The notes under the pieces: model-generated
Database searches by the model: none
Told to the model about the DNA's origin: nothing
What the model saw: only the letters and a program-made list of their open reading frames with translations
Shown here: positions 34,602 to 42,103 of the stretch, piece by piece
Layout of the letters: each line of letters starts with the position of its first letter
Position numbering within the stretch: position 1 is the stretch's first letter
Assembly (NCBI GenBank): GCA_002381765.1
Contig: DFXX01000032.1
Coordinates: 1-63,507, forward strand
Reading direction: 5' to 3'
DNA: 63,507 nucleotides
From: Bacteriovoracaceae bacterium UBA4097
GTDB lineage: Bacteria > Bdellovibrionota > Bacteriovoracia > Bacteriovoracales > Bacteriovoracaceae
Position numbers and translations under genes: made by a program

Positions 34602-35353
34602 GCAACCAGCTTAGATTCTCTAGGTCCTTTGAACAGTCCATGAGATCTTCTGATCACGCTAATAACCTTTGCAATCTTAATACTCTGAGCAAATGTTTTG
34701 AAAGCGAATTTAACACCAAAGCCGGGTTGGTTTCTATTAGTTATCTGATGAATAACAACAATTGGAACTTCGATTGTCTGACCCAGAAAATTAAATTCCA
34801 TCATAAGGTTGTCGCCTACTCTAAGATGATCAGCATCCTGAATAAAAGCACCTGTCTTTGATATATTGGAAATTTGAGCACCATAAGTAAGAAAGCTACT
34901 ATGGAGCTTACAACTAAGCTGAACATTATATCGATTCTGTGGCTCCCACCATCTTACCCGGCGATCAAAGAACGGCTTGCGAACCTGCGGAAAAAGAAAG
35001 CTCACGAAGATGGCCACCGACATCAAAACAACAACGTAGTGATACATGAAAGGTGTTTCACTATAATACGGCCAGGTGTATTTCTCATAAGTCGAAATGC
35101 TATAGATAATATAAGCAAGCATAGACATGAAAGCAAAGTAGGTCCATTTCCTGAGCTTCAGGATGAGTGCTCCAGCAATGGGAAAAACAAGCCAGAAGTC
35201 AAAGACCTCCATAAATGTATTTCTTGATTGAAGATTACCCATGATAACCATGAAATCAAAATGAGTGCTGGCCTTAAAATAGAGTATTTTAATTGCCGGC
35301 TCAATCAAACAGAGAATCGATAAAATCGTGAAGATTAGAGGTTTGTTTTTCAT
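34598..35353 (-). CDS. membrane PilZ-domain protein
   Basis: 251 residues. About four transmembrane helices in the first 125 residues (IFTILSILCLIEPAIKILYF, FWLVFPIAGALIL, FAFMSMLAYIIYSI, VVVLMSVAIFVSFLF) precede a cytosolic PilZ domain. The NxSxxG motif is clear (ISNISKTGAFI); the RxxxR part is less regular (RRVRWWEPQNRY), so c-di-GMP binding is likely but not certain. A ten-residue ISVIRRSHGLF tail follows. Overlaps the possible small gene upstream by 4 bases (ATGA) and converges on serA. Confidence 0.75.
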   Translation of the reverse strand: MKNKPLIFTILSILCLIEPAIKILYFKASTHFDFMVIMGNLQSRNTFMEVFDFWLVFPIAGALILKLRKWTYFAFMSMLAYIIYSISTYEKYTWPYYSETPFMYHYVVVLMSVAIFVSFLFPQVRKPFFDRRVRWWEPQNRYNVQLSCKLHSSFLTYGAQISNISKTGAFIQDADHLRVGDNLMMEFNFLGQTIEVPIVVIHQITNRNQPGFGVKFAFKTFAQSIKIAKVISVIRRSHGLFKGPRESKLVA

Positions 35354-35487
35354 GCCCTAATCTTAGCACTTTCCAAAAACTTCTCAACATCAACGAGAGG
35401 TCTGAACTCGCTGATTTTACTCACTGCCAAGGGCTTTTTGCAGTTAGGAAGAGGAGCTGCCAGAAATATCCGGCAGCATTTCGTCAT
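35350..35487 (-). CDS. candidate 45-residue ORF bridging sodC and the PilZ gene
   Basis: 46 codons from the ATG at 35487. It starts MTKCCRIFLAAP and ends ESAKIRA. Its ATG overlaps the sodC stop (TAATG) and its TGA overlaps the PilZ gene's ATG (ATGA), so it fills the gap exactly and would be translated by coupling from sodC. Three cysteines, moderately basic. A 6-bp inverted repeat (GCTGCC / GGCAGC) lies within it and could instead be a sodC terminator. No Shine-Dalgarno of its own, no family, so a tentative gene. Confidence 0.4.
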   Translation of the reverse strand: MTKCCRIFLAAPLPNCKKPLAVSKISEFRPLVDVEKFLESAKIRA

Positions 35488-36017
35488 TATTTTTTGGCAG
35501 TTTGAATCAAACCACAGGCCAGGCGATCACCTGAATTACCACTTGGTTGACTAACAAGATCATCTGGATTTTGATGAAGAATGACGGCCTTATTCATTAC
35601 AACTTCTAGGCCATTAATCTCACGATTTTTTATCAGCAATTCTTTTTTTGCTATCCCCTTCTCATTAGCAACAATATTTCCAAAGTCGCCTAAATGATGC
35701 TGGTGTGCTCCCGGACCAGCATGTGGCCTCCCCTTTGGATTGAAATGTCCTCCGGCCGATTTAAAATCGGGTCCTTCACACTTACTATTCTCATGAATAT
35801 GAAAACCATGAACGGATCCTGGCTGAAGACCACTGAATTCAGCTACAACTTGAACACCCTTACCAGTCTCTTTAAACTTCACTTCCCCAATAACATTCTT
35901 ATTAGTTGTCATCAATTCGGCCCGGGCATTTTTCTTTTCATACTTAGCTTGTTTTATCGCTGAGCAGGCCATTAAGAACATACTCATCACGGGCAGAGAT
36001 AAAATATTTTTTATCAT
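35487..36017 (-). CDS. sodC: Cu/Zn superoxide dismutase, lipoprotein form
   Basis: 176 residues. Lipobox FLMAC (about Cys18) replaces the usual periplasmic signal peptide, so the enzyme is membrane-anchored in the envelope. Copper and zinc ligands are present: VHGFHIHENSKC, SAGGHFNPKGRPHAGPG, HQHHLGDFGN, then GNSGDRLACG with the catalytic Arg and disulfide Cys. It removes superoxide outside the cytoplasm. AAAGGAG precedes the ATG. Confidence 0.93.
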   Translation of the reverse strand: MIKNILSLPVMSMFLMACSAIKQAKYEKKNARAELMTTNKNVIGEVKFKETGKGVQVVAEFSGLQPGSVHGFHIHENSKCEGPDFKSAGGHFNPKGRPHAGPGAHQHHLGDFGNIVANEKGIAKKELLIKNREINGLEVVMNKAVILHQNPDDLVSQPSGNSGDRLACGLIQTAKK

Positions 36018-36095
36018 GACATCTCCTTTGATATTAATTCATATGTATTCAGCTAAGAGGAAACTAGCAAGGGTGAATGCGCATAGACTGAGTGT

Positions 36096-37037
36096 TTAGA
36101 TTTCGTCTAATTGCTGCAGATCGTTTTTATCCAAAATTATACTTGCAGCTTGCATGATATCTCTCAACTGTATGAGGCTTGTGGCACTTGCGATGGGTGC
36201 AGTCACACTCGGTCTGGCCATTAGCCATGCCAAAGAAATCTGGGCAGGCGTAGCTAAATGCTTACTTGCGAGGTCATCAATGACTGATAGAAGATTCAAA
36301 TTTTTCTCATTAAGATACTTCTGAACCCCTCTCCCTCTTTGGCTTTGACTTAAATCAGCTTCACTTCGATATTTTCCTGTCAGAAAACCTGATGCTAAAG
36401 AGTAGTAACTAACTACTCCAATTTTATTTTCCAGACATGCCTTCTCTAGTTCAACTTCAAAGAGGGATCTCTCACAAAGATTATAATGAGGTTGCAAAGC
36501 TTCATAGCGAGGAAAACCATGAGTTTGAGAGATCTTAAGTGATTCCCTGAGCCGAGAAGCAGAATAATTTGAAGCTCCTATAACTCTCACTTTGCCGGCT
36601 TTAATCAGATTACTATAGGCTCTCATGGTTTCTTCTAAAGGGGTGGATGTATCATCGCTATGAGAAAAATAAAGATCAATGTAATCTGTCTGAAGTCTTT
36701 TTAAGGAAGATTCTACAGAGGTCACAATATGAGACTGAGATAGGCCTTTTCTTCCCTCACCCATGTCCATCCCCACCTTCGTTGCCAGAAGAACCTTGTC
36801 GCGCTTCCCTGTTCGAGCTAACCAATTACCTATGATCGTTTCTGACTCACCCCCGGAGTTGCCTGTAACCCATCGACTATAAATATCAGCAGTATCGATC
36901 ATGTTGAATCCGGCATCTATGAAGGCATCAAGGATCTTAAATCCTTCTTCTTGGTTAACTGTCCAGCCAAAAACATTCCCTCCTAAGACTAAGGGAGCTA
37001 ATTTAATATCTGAATTACCGAGTTGCTTCATCTTCAT
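36096..37037 (-). CDS. aldo/keto reductase
   Basis: 313 residues from the ATG at 37037 (MKMKQLGNSDIKLAP), with AAGGATTTACC upstream; a longer frame adds 16 residues. NADPH-dependent TIM barrel: FNMIDTADIYSRW (catalytic Asp/Tyr), LLATKVGMD (Lys), DYIDLYFSHSDD (His), IGASNYSASRLRESL and QISLAWLMARPSV. Resembles YajO/Tas-like reductases; substrate unknown. The start is divergent from the FemAB-like gene, with 62 bases between. Confidence 0.88.
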   Translation of the reverse strand: MKMKQLGNSDIKLAPLVLGGNVFGWTVNQEEGFKILDAFIDAGFNMIDTADIYSRWVTGNSGGESETIIGNWLARTGKRDKVLLATKVGMDMGEGRKGLSQSHIVTSVESSLKRLQTDYIDLYFSHSDDTSTPLEETMRAYSNLIKAGKVRVIGASNYSASRLRESLKISQTHGFPRYEALQPHYNLCERSLFEVELEKACLENKIGVVSYYSLASGFLTGKYRSEADLSQSQRGRGVQKYLNEKNLNLLSVIDDLASKHLATPAQISLAWLMARPSVTAPIASATSLIQLRDIMQAASIILDKNDLQQLDEI

Positions 37038-37099
37038 GGTAAATCCTTTTTTATAAAATATTTCAAATAAATGTTTCTTTGTCATGGTACAAAGAAACC

Positions 37100-38200
37100 A
37101 TGAGACAAATGTCTAAAATAGAACAAATTACAGATTCTCATTGGGCAGAGCTTCTACCGAGGAGCAATCCCTTTCTCAAAAAATCGTTTTTAACTGCCCT
37201 TGAAAGGAGTCAATCCATTGGAAGTTCCGCAGGCTGGCAACCCTTATATTTTACTGAACCAAATGGGCTACTGTATACATTCATCAAATCTCATAGCTAT
37301 GGAGAATATATCTTTGACTGGGATTGGGCGCGGGCGTTTTCTCAGTACCAACTTCCTTATTACCCAAAGCTAACGTCCATGATCCCTCTTACTCCTGTGA
37401 CCACTTCTCACTTCATCATGCCAAAATTTGAATATGATATCGCTTCCAGACTCATGGATTCTTATATTAGTTTTTATGAAAACCATGAGCTTTCATCTTC
37501 TCATTTCCTTTTCATTACTGAAGAAGAAATTCCTTTATTTGAGAATAATAAGCACACAATCAGAGAAAGTTTCCAATATCATTTCTACAACGAGAATTAT
37601 GCAACCTTTGAGGATTATCTCCTTTGTTTAAAGTCTAAGAAGGCGAAAAACATTAGGCTGGAAAGACATTTTCCAAATTTAAGAATAGAAAAGATAACCT
37701 CTAGCAATTTGACCAAAAAGCATGCTGATGAGATGTACCAGCTTTATCTTTCAACTATAGAGGTTAAGAATGCTATCGACTATCTAAAGGAAGAGTTCTT
37801 TCAAATCGTTTTCCAAGAAATGAAAGACAATATTTTGTTTGTTCGTGCCTCAAAAGACGAGAGAATAATCGCTGGTTCTTTGTTTTTTTATGATGATCAG
37901 AGACTTTTCGGTCGATACTGGGGAGCTTTGGAACAAGTAGAAAATCTACATTTTGAACTTTGCTACTATCAAGGGATCGAATTCTCTATAGAAAAGCAAC
38001 TAAAAGTGTTTGAAGCCGGAGCACAAGGTGAGCATAAAATCTCAAGGGGTTTCAAACCAGTTAGAACCTTCAGTGCTCATCATATAAAAAACAAGGACTT
38101 TCACCATGCCATTTCAAACTACATTTCAGAAGAAAAAAGGCTCATCCAAAGCACAATTGAGGAACTCTCCAAACATCTTCCCTTTAAAAAGAGCTTCTAG
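37100..38200 (+). CDS. FemAB-like (DUF482) acyltransferase-fold protein
   Basis: 366 residues from the ATG at 37100; an alternative ATG is at 37109. It matches DUF482: NPFLKKSFLTALERSQSIG, GWQPLYF, RLFGRYWGALEQ, LHFELCYYQGIEFSIE and FEAGAQGEHKISRGFKP. The fold has two GNAT-like halves, as in FemAB peptidoglycan aminoacyltransferases, but the reaction for this group is not established. No clear Shine-Dalgarno, so the exact start is uncertain. Confidence 0.75.
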   Translation: MRQMSKIEQITDSHWAELLPRSNPFLKKSFLTALERSQSIGSSAGWQPLYFTEPNGLLYTFIKSHSYGEYIFDWDWARAFSQYQLPYYPKLTSMIPLTPVTTSHFIMPKFEYDIASRLMDSYISFYENHELSSSHFLFITEEEIPLFENNKHTIRESFQYHFYNENYATFEDYLLCLKSKKAKNIRLERHFPNLRIEKITSSNLTKKHADEMYQLYLSTIEVKNAIDYLKEEFFQIVFQEMKDNILFVRASKDERIIAGSLFFYDDQRLFGRYWGALEQVENLHFELCYYQGIEFSIEKQLKVFEAGAQGEHKISRGFKPVRTFSAHHIKNKDFHHAISNYISEEKRLIQSTIEELSKHLPFKKSF

Positions 38201-38268
38201 CAGGGAGAATTTTACATTTATTCACTATTTAGTATTCAAAATCTGCGGCCAAATATACTCTTGATGAT

Positions 38269-38769
38269 ATGAATAAAAATCAGAATACCTGTACAAATTG
38301 TCGTAAACCTAAGGCCAATTATAACTGTGGAATTTGCACAGATTCTATATGTAAATCCTGTGCTCAGTTCCTCCCTGAGGACAGTTTCTCCTTTCTTAAT
38401 GTTATTCCTGAGGAGCTCACTCACACCTGCTACTGCAGCCAATGCTTTGTAGAAAAAGTAGATAATCCATTAGCTGACTATAATCAGAAAATGGAAGAGG
38501 CCAAAGAAATTTATATCTTTACCAAAGAGCAATCCAAGCAGACTCGGCTTCTCCAAAGAAAAGAAGCTCCCTATTCGGTTGAGGATTGCCAAGACGAAGA
38601 AGAGGCCTTGATGAGAATGTCATTCAAAGCAGTGCAAGAAGGCTTTAATGCTCTTATTGATCTTCAATTCACTACAAAGAAAATTATCGTTGGTTCCCAT
38701 AAAAAGTTAGTTTGGTCTGGAACTGGTGTCCCAATTACTATTAATCCTGATAAAGTCTCCGGTTATTAG
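38269..38769 (+). CDS. hypothetical protein with N-terminal Cys-rich zinc-finger-like region
   Basis: 166 residues. The first ~60 residues hold cysteine pairs NTCTNCRKP, NYNCGICTDSICKSC and HTCYCSQC, at least nine cysteines, which should bind two zinc ions like a ring- or B-box-type finger. The rest is helical and charged. No family recognised. Start chosen at the first ATG; no strong RBS. Codon use is like its neighbours, so it appears native. Confidence 0.5.
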   Translation: MNKNQNTCTNCRKPKANYNCGICTDSICKSCAQFLPEDSFSFLNVIPEELTHTCYCSQCFVEKVDNPLADYNQKMEEAKEIYIFTKEQSKQTRLLQRKEAPYSVEDCQDEEEALMRMSFKAVQEGFNALIDLQFTTKKIIVGSHKKLVWSGTGVPITINPDKVSGY

Positions 38770-38874
38770 TCCTTACCTGCTGCTCTGAAATATGAGAATT
38801 TCGCATCTTAATTCATTCTTGAGCTTCTGTTTCATAGTATATGCTTTAAATTAGTTTTCATCAGGAGGATGAAA

Positions 38875-39717
38875 ATGAAAAAAGTCTTACTTACTCTTTG
38901 CCTTTCAATACTTACAACATCGGCCCTTGCAGAACGTTTCCAAGACAATATCCATTCAGTAGATATGGGTAGGAATGGAGAAGATCATCTTATTAAACTA
39001 AGCAGTGGACGAACCGTCTTCGTTAATTTTGAAGAAGGAGATATCCTGTCAAATCCAGATCTCTTACCTGGTAAGCGGGTTGAAGTCGAGATTGATCATA
39101 ATCTCACTCTCAAATCGATTAGCTCCTTGCCAGATACACCGATAGATCATGAAGAAGAGCTTCAAGAAGGTTTTACTGATGAGAAGACAACTGTTCTATC
39201 CAGTGAAGCAGCTGCTCGAAATATCTTTAATGGAATGAACCGCAGTTACTATAGTGATACCGAGTGCTCTGACCGGGCACATGTATGGGCCTATGAAGAA
39301 TGGAGAAAGCATGGCCTGGTATCTCAAAAAGCTTTCCTTTTCTTCACTAATACCTACATTCGAAACTATCGCTTCAATTGGTGGTTTCATGTCTCGCCAT
39401 ACACACTTGTTAATAACAATGGTAATACCGTAGAAAGGATTTTGGATAGACGATATACCAGATCCCCATTCTCCGTGAAAAACTGGACCGATATCTTTAT
39501 TGCTTCAAAACGCAGCTGTCCTGTTAGCACCTACGCAAATTATCGAGCAAATAGAAACGGAAGTGAACATTGCTACTTAGTTAAGACATCCATGTATTAC
39601 CGACTTCCTCTACATGTAAGAAGACTGGAAGACTATGGAGAAGTGAAAACAAGATTCAGTACAAATGAAGTTAATTTCTCATACCGCGCATTTTCACGCA
39701 GAGGCGCTAAGAAATAA
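38875..39717 (+). CDS. secreted protein-glutaminase-like protein (glutamine deamidase)
   Basis: 280 residues from the ATG at 38875, 6 bases after AGGAGG; the ATG at 38869 overlaps that site. Signal peptide MKKVLLTLCLSILTTSALA. About 100 residues of beta-rich possible prosegment follow, then a papain/transglutaminase-like core: CSDRAHVW (Cys131), WWFHVSPY (His172), ILDRRYTRSP (Asp191) and SCPVSTYANY. Spacing and flanking residues match bacterial protein-glutaminases (CYNRAH, SYHVA, IIDPS, SSYAN), which deamidate protein-bound glutamine. All three catalytic residues are kept. Likely acts on extracellular or prey proteins (inference). Its 3' end overlaps flagellin by 11 bases. Confidence 0.75.
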   Translation: MKKVLLTLCLSILTTSALAERFQDNIHSVDMGRNGEDHLIKLSSGRTVFVNFEEGDILSNPDLLPGKRVEVEIDHNLTLKSISSLPDTPIDHEEELQEGFTDEKTTVLSSEAAARNIFNGMNRSYYSDTECSDRAHVWAYEEWRKHGLVSQKAFLFFTNTYIRNYRFNWWFHVSPYTLVNNNGNTVERILDRRYTRSPFSVKNWTDIFIASKRSCPVSTYANYRANRNGSEHCYLVKTSMYYRLPLHVRRLEDYGEVKTRFSTNEVNFSYRAFSRRGAKK

Positions 39718-40540
39718 GTTGAAGTGCTTTTTGACCTGTTGTATTTGCTTGGGCCATGATGGATGTTCCAGCAGACCCTAAAATTGTATTTTTGGCTTGA
39801 TTTGCCGTTTCAACAGCATAATCCACATCACGGATTCTGCTGTTGGCGGCACTCATATTTTCAGAGTATATTGACAAGTTATTTGAGCTTGAGATTAATC
39901 TGTTTTGCAATGAACCTAACAGAGATCTATGACTTGATATCTTATCAATTGCCCTATGCACACTCTCAATACTCTCTTGTGCGCCCCTCTTAGTTAATAT
40001 ACTTAATGATGCCACACCCAGCGATTGGGCTCCTGAATTCATCTTTTTTGCATCAAAGCTGATATGATCATCTGTGCTATTATCTCCAACCCCTACCTGA
40101 AAATCGAGCTTCGGAGCAGATCCATTGAGGAGTTTTTTTCCATTAAATTCTGTGGCCTGTGAGATACGTTCCAATTCTTGCTTAAGGGCCTGATACTCCT
40201 TATTTGAATCATCCCTATCAGCATCCATATAGGTATCGGAAGCTGCCTGAATACTGAGTTCTCTCATCCTGGTTAAAATGGAAGAAGTCTCATTGAGTCC
40301 ACCCTCTGCGACTTGGACTAAGCTTAATCCATCATTTGCATTTCGATTGGCCTGTTTAGAAGATCGAATTTCTGCTTTTAACTTTTCGGAAATAGCCAGC
40401 CCAGCAGCATCATCAGCCGCTTTGGTAATCCTTTCTCCTGAACTCAGTTTGCCAAAACTCTCATGAGTTTCCCGCGAAACTTTAGTCATCGAAGTCTGTG
40501 CTTGAATGGCACTGATGTTAGTATTGATCCTAAAGCTCAT
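39707..40540 (-). CDS. fliC: flagellin
   Basis: 277 residues, a short flagellin with almost no variable centre. N-terminal D0/D1: MSFRINTNISAIQAQTSMTK, GKLSSGERITKAADDAAGLA. C-terminal D1/D0: SRIRDVDYAVETANQAKNTI and AQANTTGQKALQL. Exported through the flagellar type III path and assembled into the filament. Monocistronic; no clear sigma-28 promoter could be fixed in the 65-base gap upstream. AGGATG lies at the start and GGAG 14 bases upstream. Confidence 0.96.
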   Translation of the reverse strand: MSFRINTNISAIQAQTSMTKVSRETHESFGKLSSGERITKAADDAAGLAISEKLKAEIRSSKQANRNANDGLSLVQVAEGGLNETSSILTRMRELSIQAASDTYMDADRDDSNKEYQALKQELERISQATEFNGKKLLNGSAPKLDFQVGVGDNSTDDHISFDAKKMNSGAQSLGVASLSILTKRGAQESIESVHRAIDKISSHRSLLGSLQNRLISSSNNLSIYSENMSAANSRIRDVDYAVETANQAKNTILGSAGTSIMAQANTTGQKALQLIS

Positions 40541-40605
40541 CCTAAAAGATTCTCCTTCTAGAGCTCTTCGGTAAAGAAAAGCTCAGTCTTGAGAACTTGA
40601 CCTTT

Positions 40606-41340
40606 TTAAACAGTCTTTTCCCGCCATTGGGGTGGACCATCGATGAAGTCTTCGGGACGATAGATAGGAGCCGATGCAACTTCATCTTTGGATAAAGAAG
40701 TTTCAAAGACTTGTGAAGACCAGCTGATATTCTTGATCAATTCAGGTGTTATTAAGACTGAATTACTTGGCCAAAAATTTACGGTATCAACAATAAGGGC
40801 ATCGATACGAAAACCTTCATCCTCTAGTACCATATCTTCGATATGCCCAAATTCATCATCTGCGGAAGAAATATGATAACTTCTGACTTCATTAAAAGAA
40901 CGTAAGTGATTATGTCTCGGGGCATCTTCTTCAGCAATGGCGCTGGATTCTATATCTGGAGAAGGCATACTCATCTTATCAGTCGAATCATACCAAACGG
41001 GAATGCCGGTTCCTGTCACATAAACCGGCCAACCGAAATAGTTAGCATATTTTTCCTCAAACTCTTTTGATATCGGTTTTTCTGAATCTGCCGAGGGACA
41101 ATTTTCAATCTGATCTTTGGTAAGATTAGTAACAATATTAAAGCCATTAAGACCGAAGCTCACTATTGCATGAGGAGAAATGAGAATTAATTTCTGAGAA
41201 AGCCATGGGCCAGTATCCACGACTAAATATCTTATTATCCAACTTCTGTCATCGAAGTAGAAATCTTTTACTTCACCCAGATCTTCTCCGTTGATTGATA
41301 ATACAGTGGAACCTTCAAGTCTTTTAACAGTACGTCGCAT
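40606..41340 (-). CDS. protein with two PRC-barrel domains
   Basis: 244 residues, cytosolic, acidic. The first PRC-barrel is about 1-85 (NGEDLGEVKDFYFDDRSW, IRYLVVDTG), the second about 155-235 (YHISSADDEFGHIEDMVLED, IDALIVDTVNFWP, VLITPELIKNISW). Between them is a linker with WYDSTDKMSM. PRC barrels are seen in photosystem reaction centres, RimM and stress proteins; this double form is common in environmental bacteria and has no assigned role. AAAGGAAG precedes the ATG. Confidence 0.85.
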   Translation of the reverse strand: MRRTVKRLEGSTVLSINGEDLGEVKDFYFDDRSWIIRYLVVDTGPWLSQKLILISPHAIVSFGLNGFNIVTNLTKDQIENCPSADSEKPISKEFEEKYANYFGWPVYVTGTGIPVWYDSTDKMSMPSPDIESSAIAEEDAPRHNHLRSFNEVRSYHISSADDEFGHIEDMVLEDEGFRIDALIVDTVNFWPSNSVLITPELIKNISWSSQVFETSLSKDEVASAPIYRPEDFIDGPPQWREKTV

Positions 41341-41350
41341 AAGGCTTCCT

Positions 41351-41578
41351 TTATTGAGGGCAATCGGTTTTTTTAAGAATTGAGATATCTCTTATAATTT
41401 CAACAGGCGAACCTTCTCTCAAGGGATAACGGCTAAACAGGAAATGTTCCTGATCTATTTTAATTAATTTCCAAAGAGACATGTTCTGATCAATTACACA
41501 GTCGCCAACAGTAATATCTATCTTTGATTTTGGAATGCATGAAATGATGAGTAATAAGAGAATCAACTTCATGAGCAT
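41351..41578 (-). CDS. small putative lipoprotein
   Basis: 75 residues. Very short signal peptide ending LLLIISC (Cys14, lipobox-like), then ~60 residues with two more cysteines (GDCVID, KTDC) and KLIKIDQEHFLFSRYPLR. Possible Tudor-like small barrel, but no family recognised. Lies 10 bases before the PRC-barrel gene on the same strand, so probably shares its transcript. No clear Shine-Dalgarno before the ATG. Confidence 0.45.
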   Translation of the reverse strand: MLMKLILLLLIISCIPKSKIDITVGDCVIDQNMSLWKLIKIDQEHFLFSRYPLREGSPVEIIRDISILKKTDCPQ

Positions 41579-41636
41579 TTTTTAGCATGACCTAAAAGTC
41601 CAAGCAATGATCACTGCACACTAACTTTCTGCATTA

Positions 41637-41665
41637 AGGGCCTGTGAGTAGATCTCACAGGCCCT
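41637..41665. terminator. strong hairpin terminator
   Basis: A perfect 12-bp stem, AGGGCCTGTGAG / CTCACAGGCCCT, with a 5-base loop, just after the stop codon of the 31-residue membrane ORF on the minus strand. T-run is weak (TTAATG), so efficiency is uncertain; it can act in either direction. Confidence 0.7.
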
Positions 41666-41670
41666 AAGAA

Positions 41671-41766
41671 CTAATTCATCTCAAAATATATCAGTGCACC
41701 AATTATAATGAATGTTGATAAAACAATCATTGTGTCTCTTAGACGGCCCTTAAATTTAGAACTCAT
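41671..41766 (-). CDS. 31-residue single-pass membrane protein
   Basis: A short ORF (MSSKFKGRLRDTM then VLSTFIIIGALIYFEMN) with CAGGAGAAAAA 4-6 bases before the ATG, a basic N-terminus and one transmembrane helix. It sits alone between two secreted-protein genes, bracketed by its own terminator on the 3' side. Small single-pass proteins often assist a transporter; the CPA2 antiporter gene is 330 bases upstream, but no link is shown. Short length makes chance possible, yet the RBS and helix support it. Confidence 0.5.
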   Translation of the reverse strand: MSSKFKGRLRDTMIVLSTFIIIGALIYFEMN

Positions 41767-41800
41767 TTTTTCTCCTGATTGTAAGATAGTAGATTTCACA

Positions 41801-42103
41801 TCAAGCAAGTTCAGGAGGAGATCTAGGAAGATAGATAGTTTTCGCAGTTCTTAGAGAAAAAAAAACGGGGGAACGACTTTCAATACAGCTGAAAGAGACA
41901 AAATCTGTAGGGATTTGAATATTTAGCTTACATTCGTGGGTATGGAATTTTGTTATTTCAGAAGCATTGTCTAAAAAAGGAACAATGAAATAGCTTTGAG
42001 CATCGACGACGGATGAATGATCAAAGCAGACAAGTTCAGAGCCTAGCGGTCTTTGGCCCAAAACAAAAAAAAGAAAGACCACTAAAATAGTGCAGATTCT
42101 CAA
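41801..42103 (-). CDS. small exported protein, coupled to the antiporter gene
   Basis: 100 residues. Signal peptide MRICTILVVFLFFVLGQRPLGS, then a beta-rich domain with three cysteines (VCFDH, HECKLN, FSCIES). No family recognised. The ATG overlaps the antiporter stop (ATGA), so it is translated with the antiporter; it could be a periplasmic accessory or an unrelated passenger. Confidence 0.5.
   Translation of the reverse strand: MRICTILVVFLFFVLGQRPLGSELVCFDHSSVVDAQSYFIVPFLDNASEITKFHTHECKLNIQIPTDFVSFSCIESRSPVFFSLRTAKTIYLPRSPPELA

Noticed and set aside
40541..40605. sigma-28 promoter before flagellin
   Set aside because: TCAAGTTC and ACCGAAGA resemble the two halves, but they are about 20 bases apart instead of about 11, so no acceptable site.
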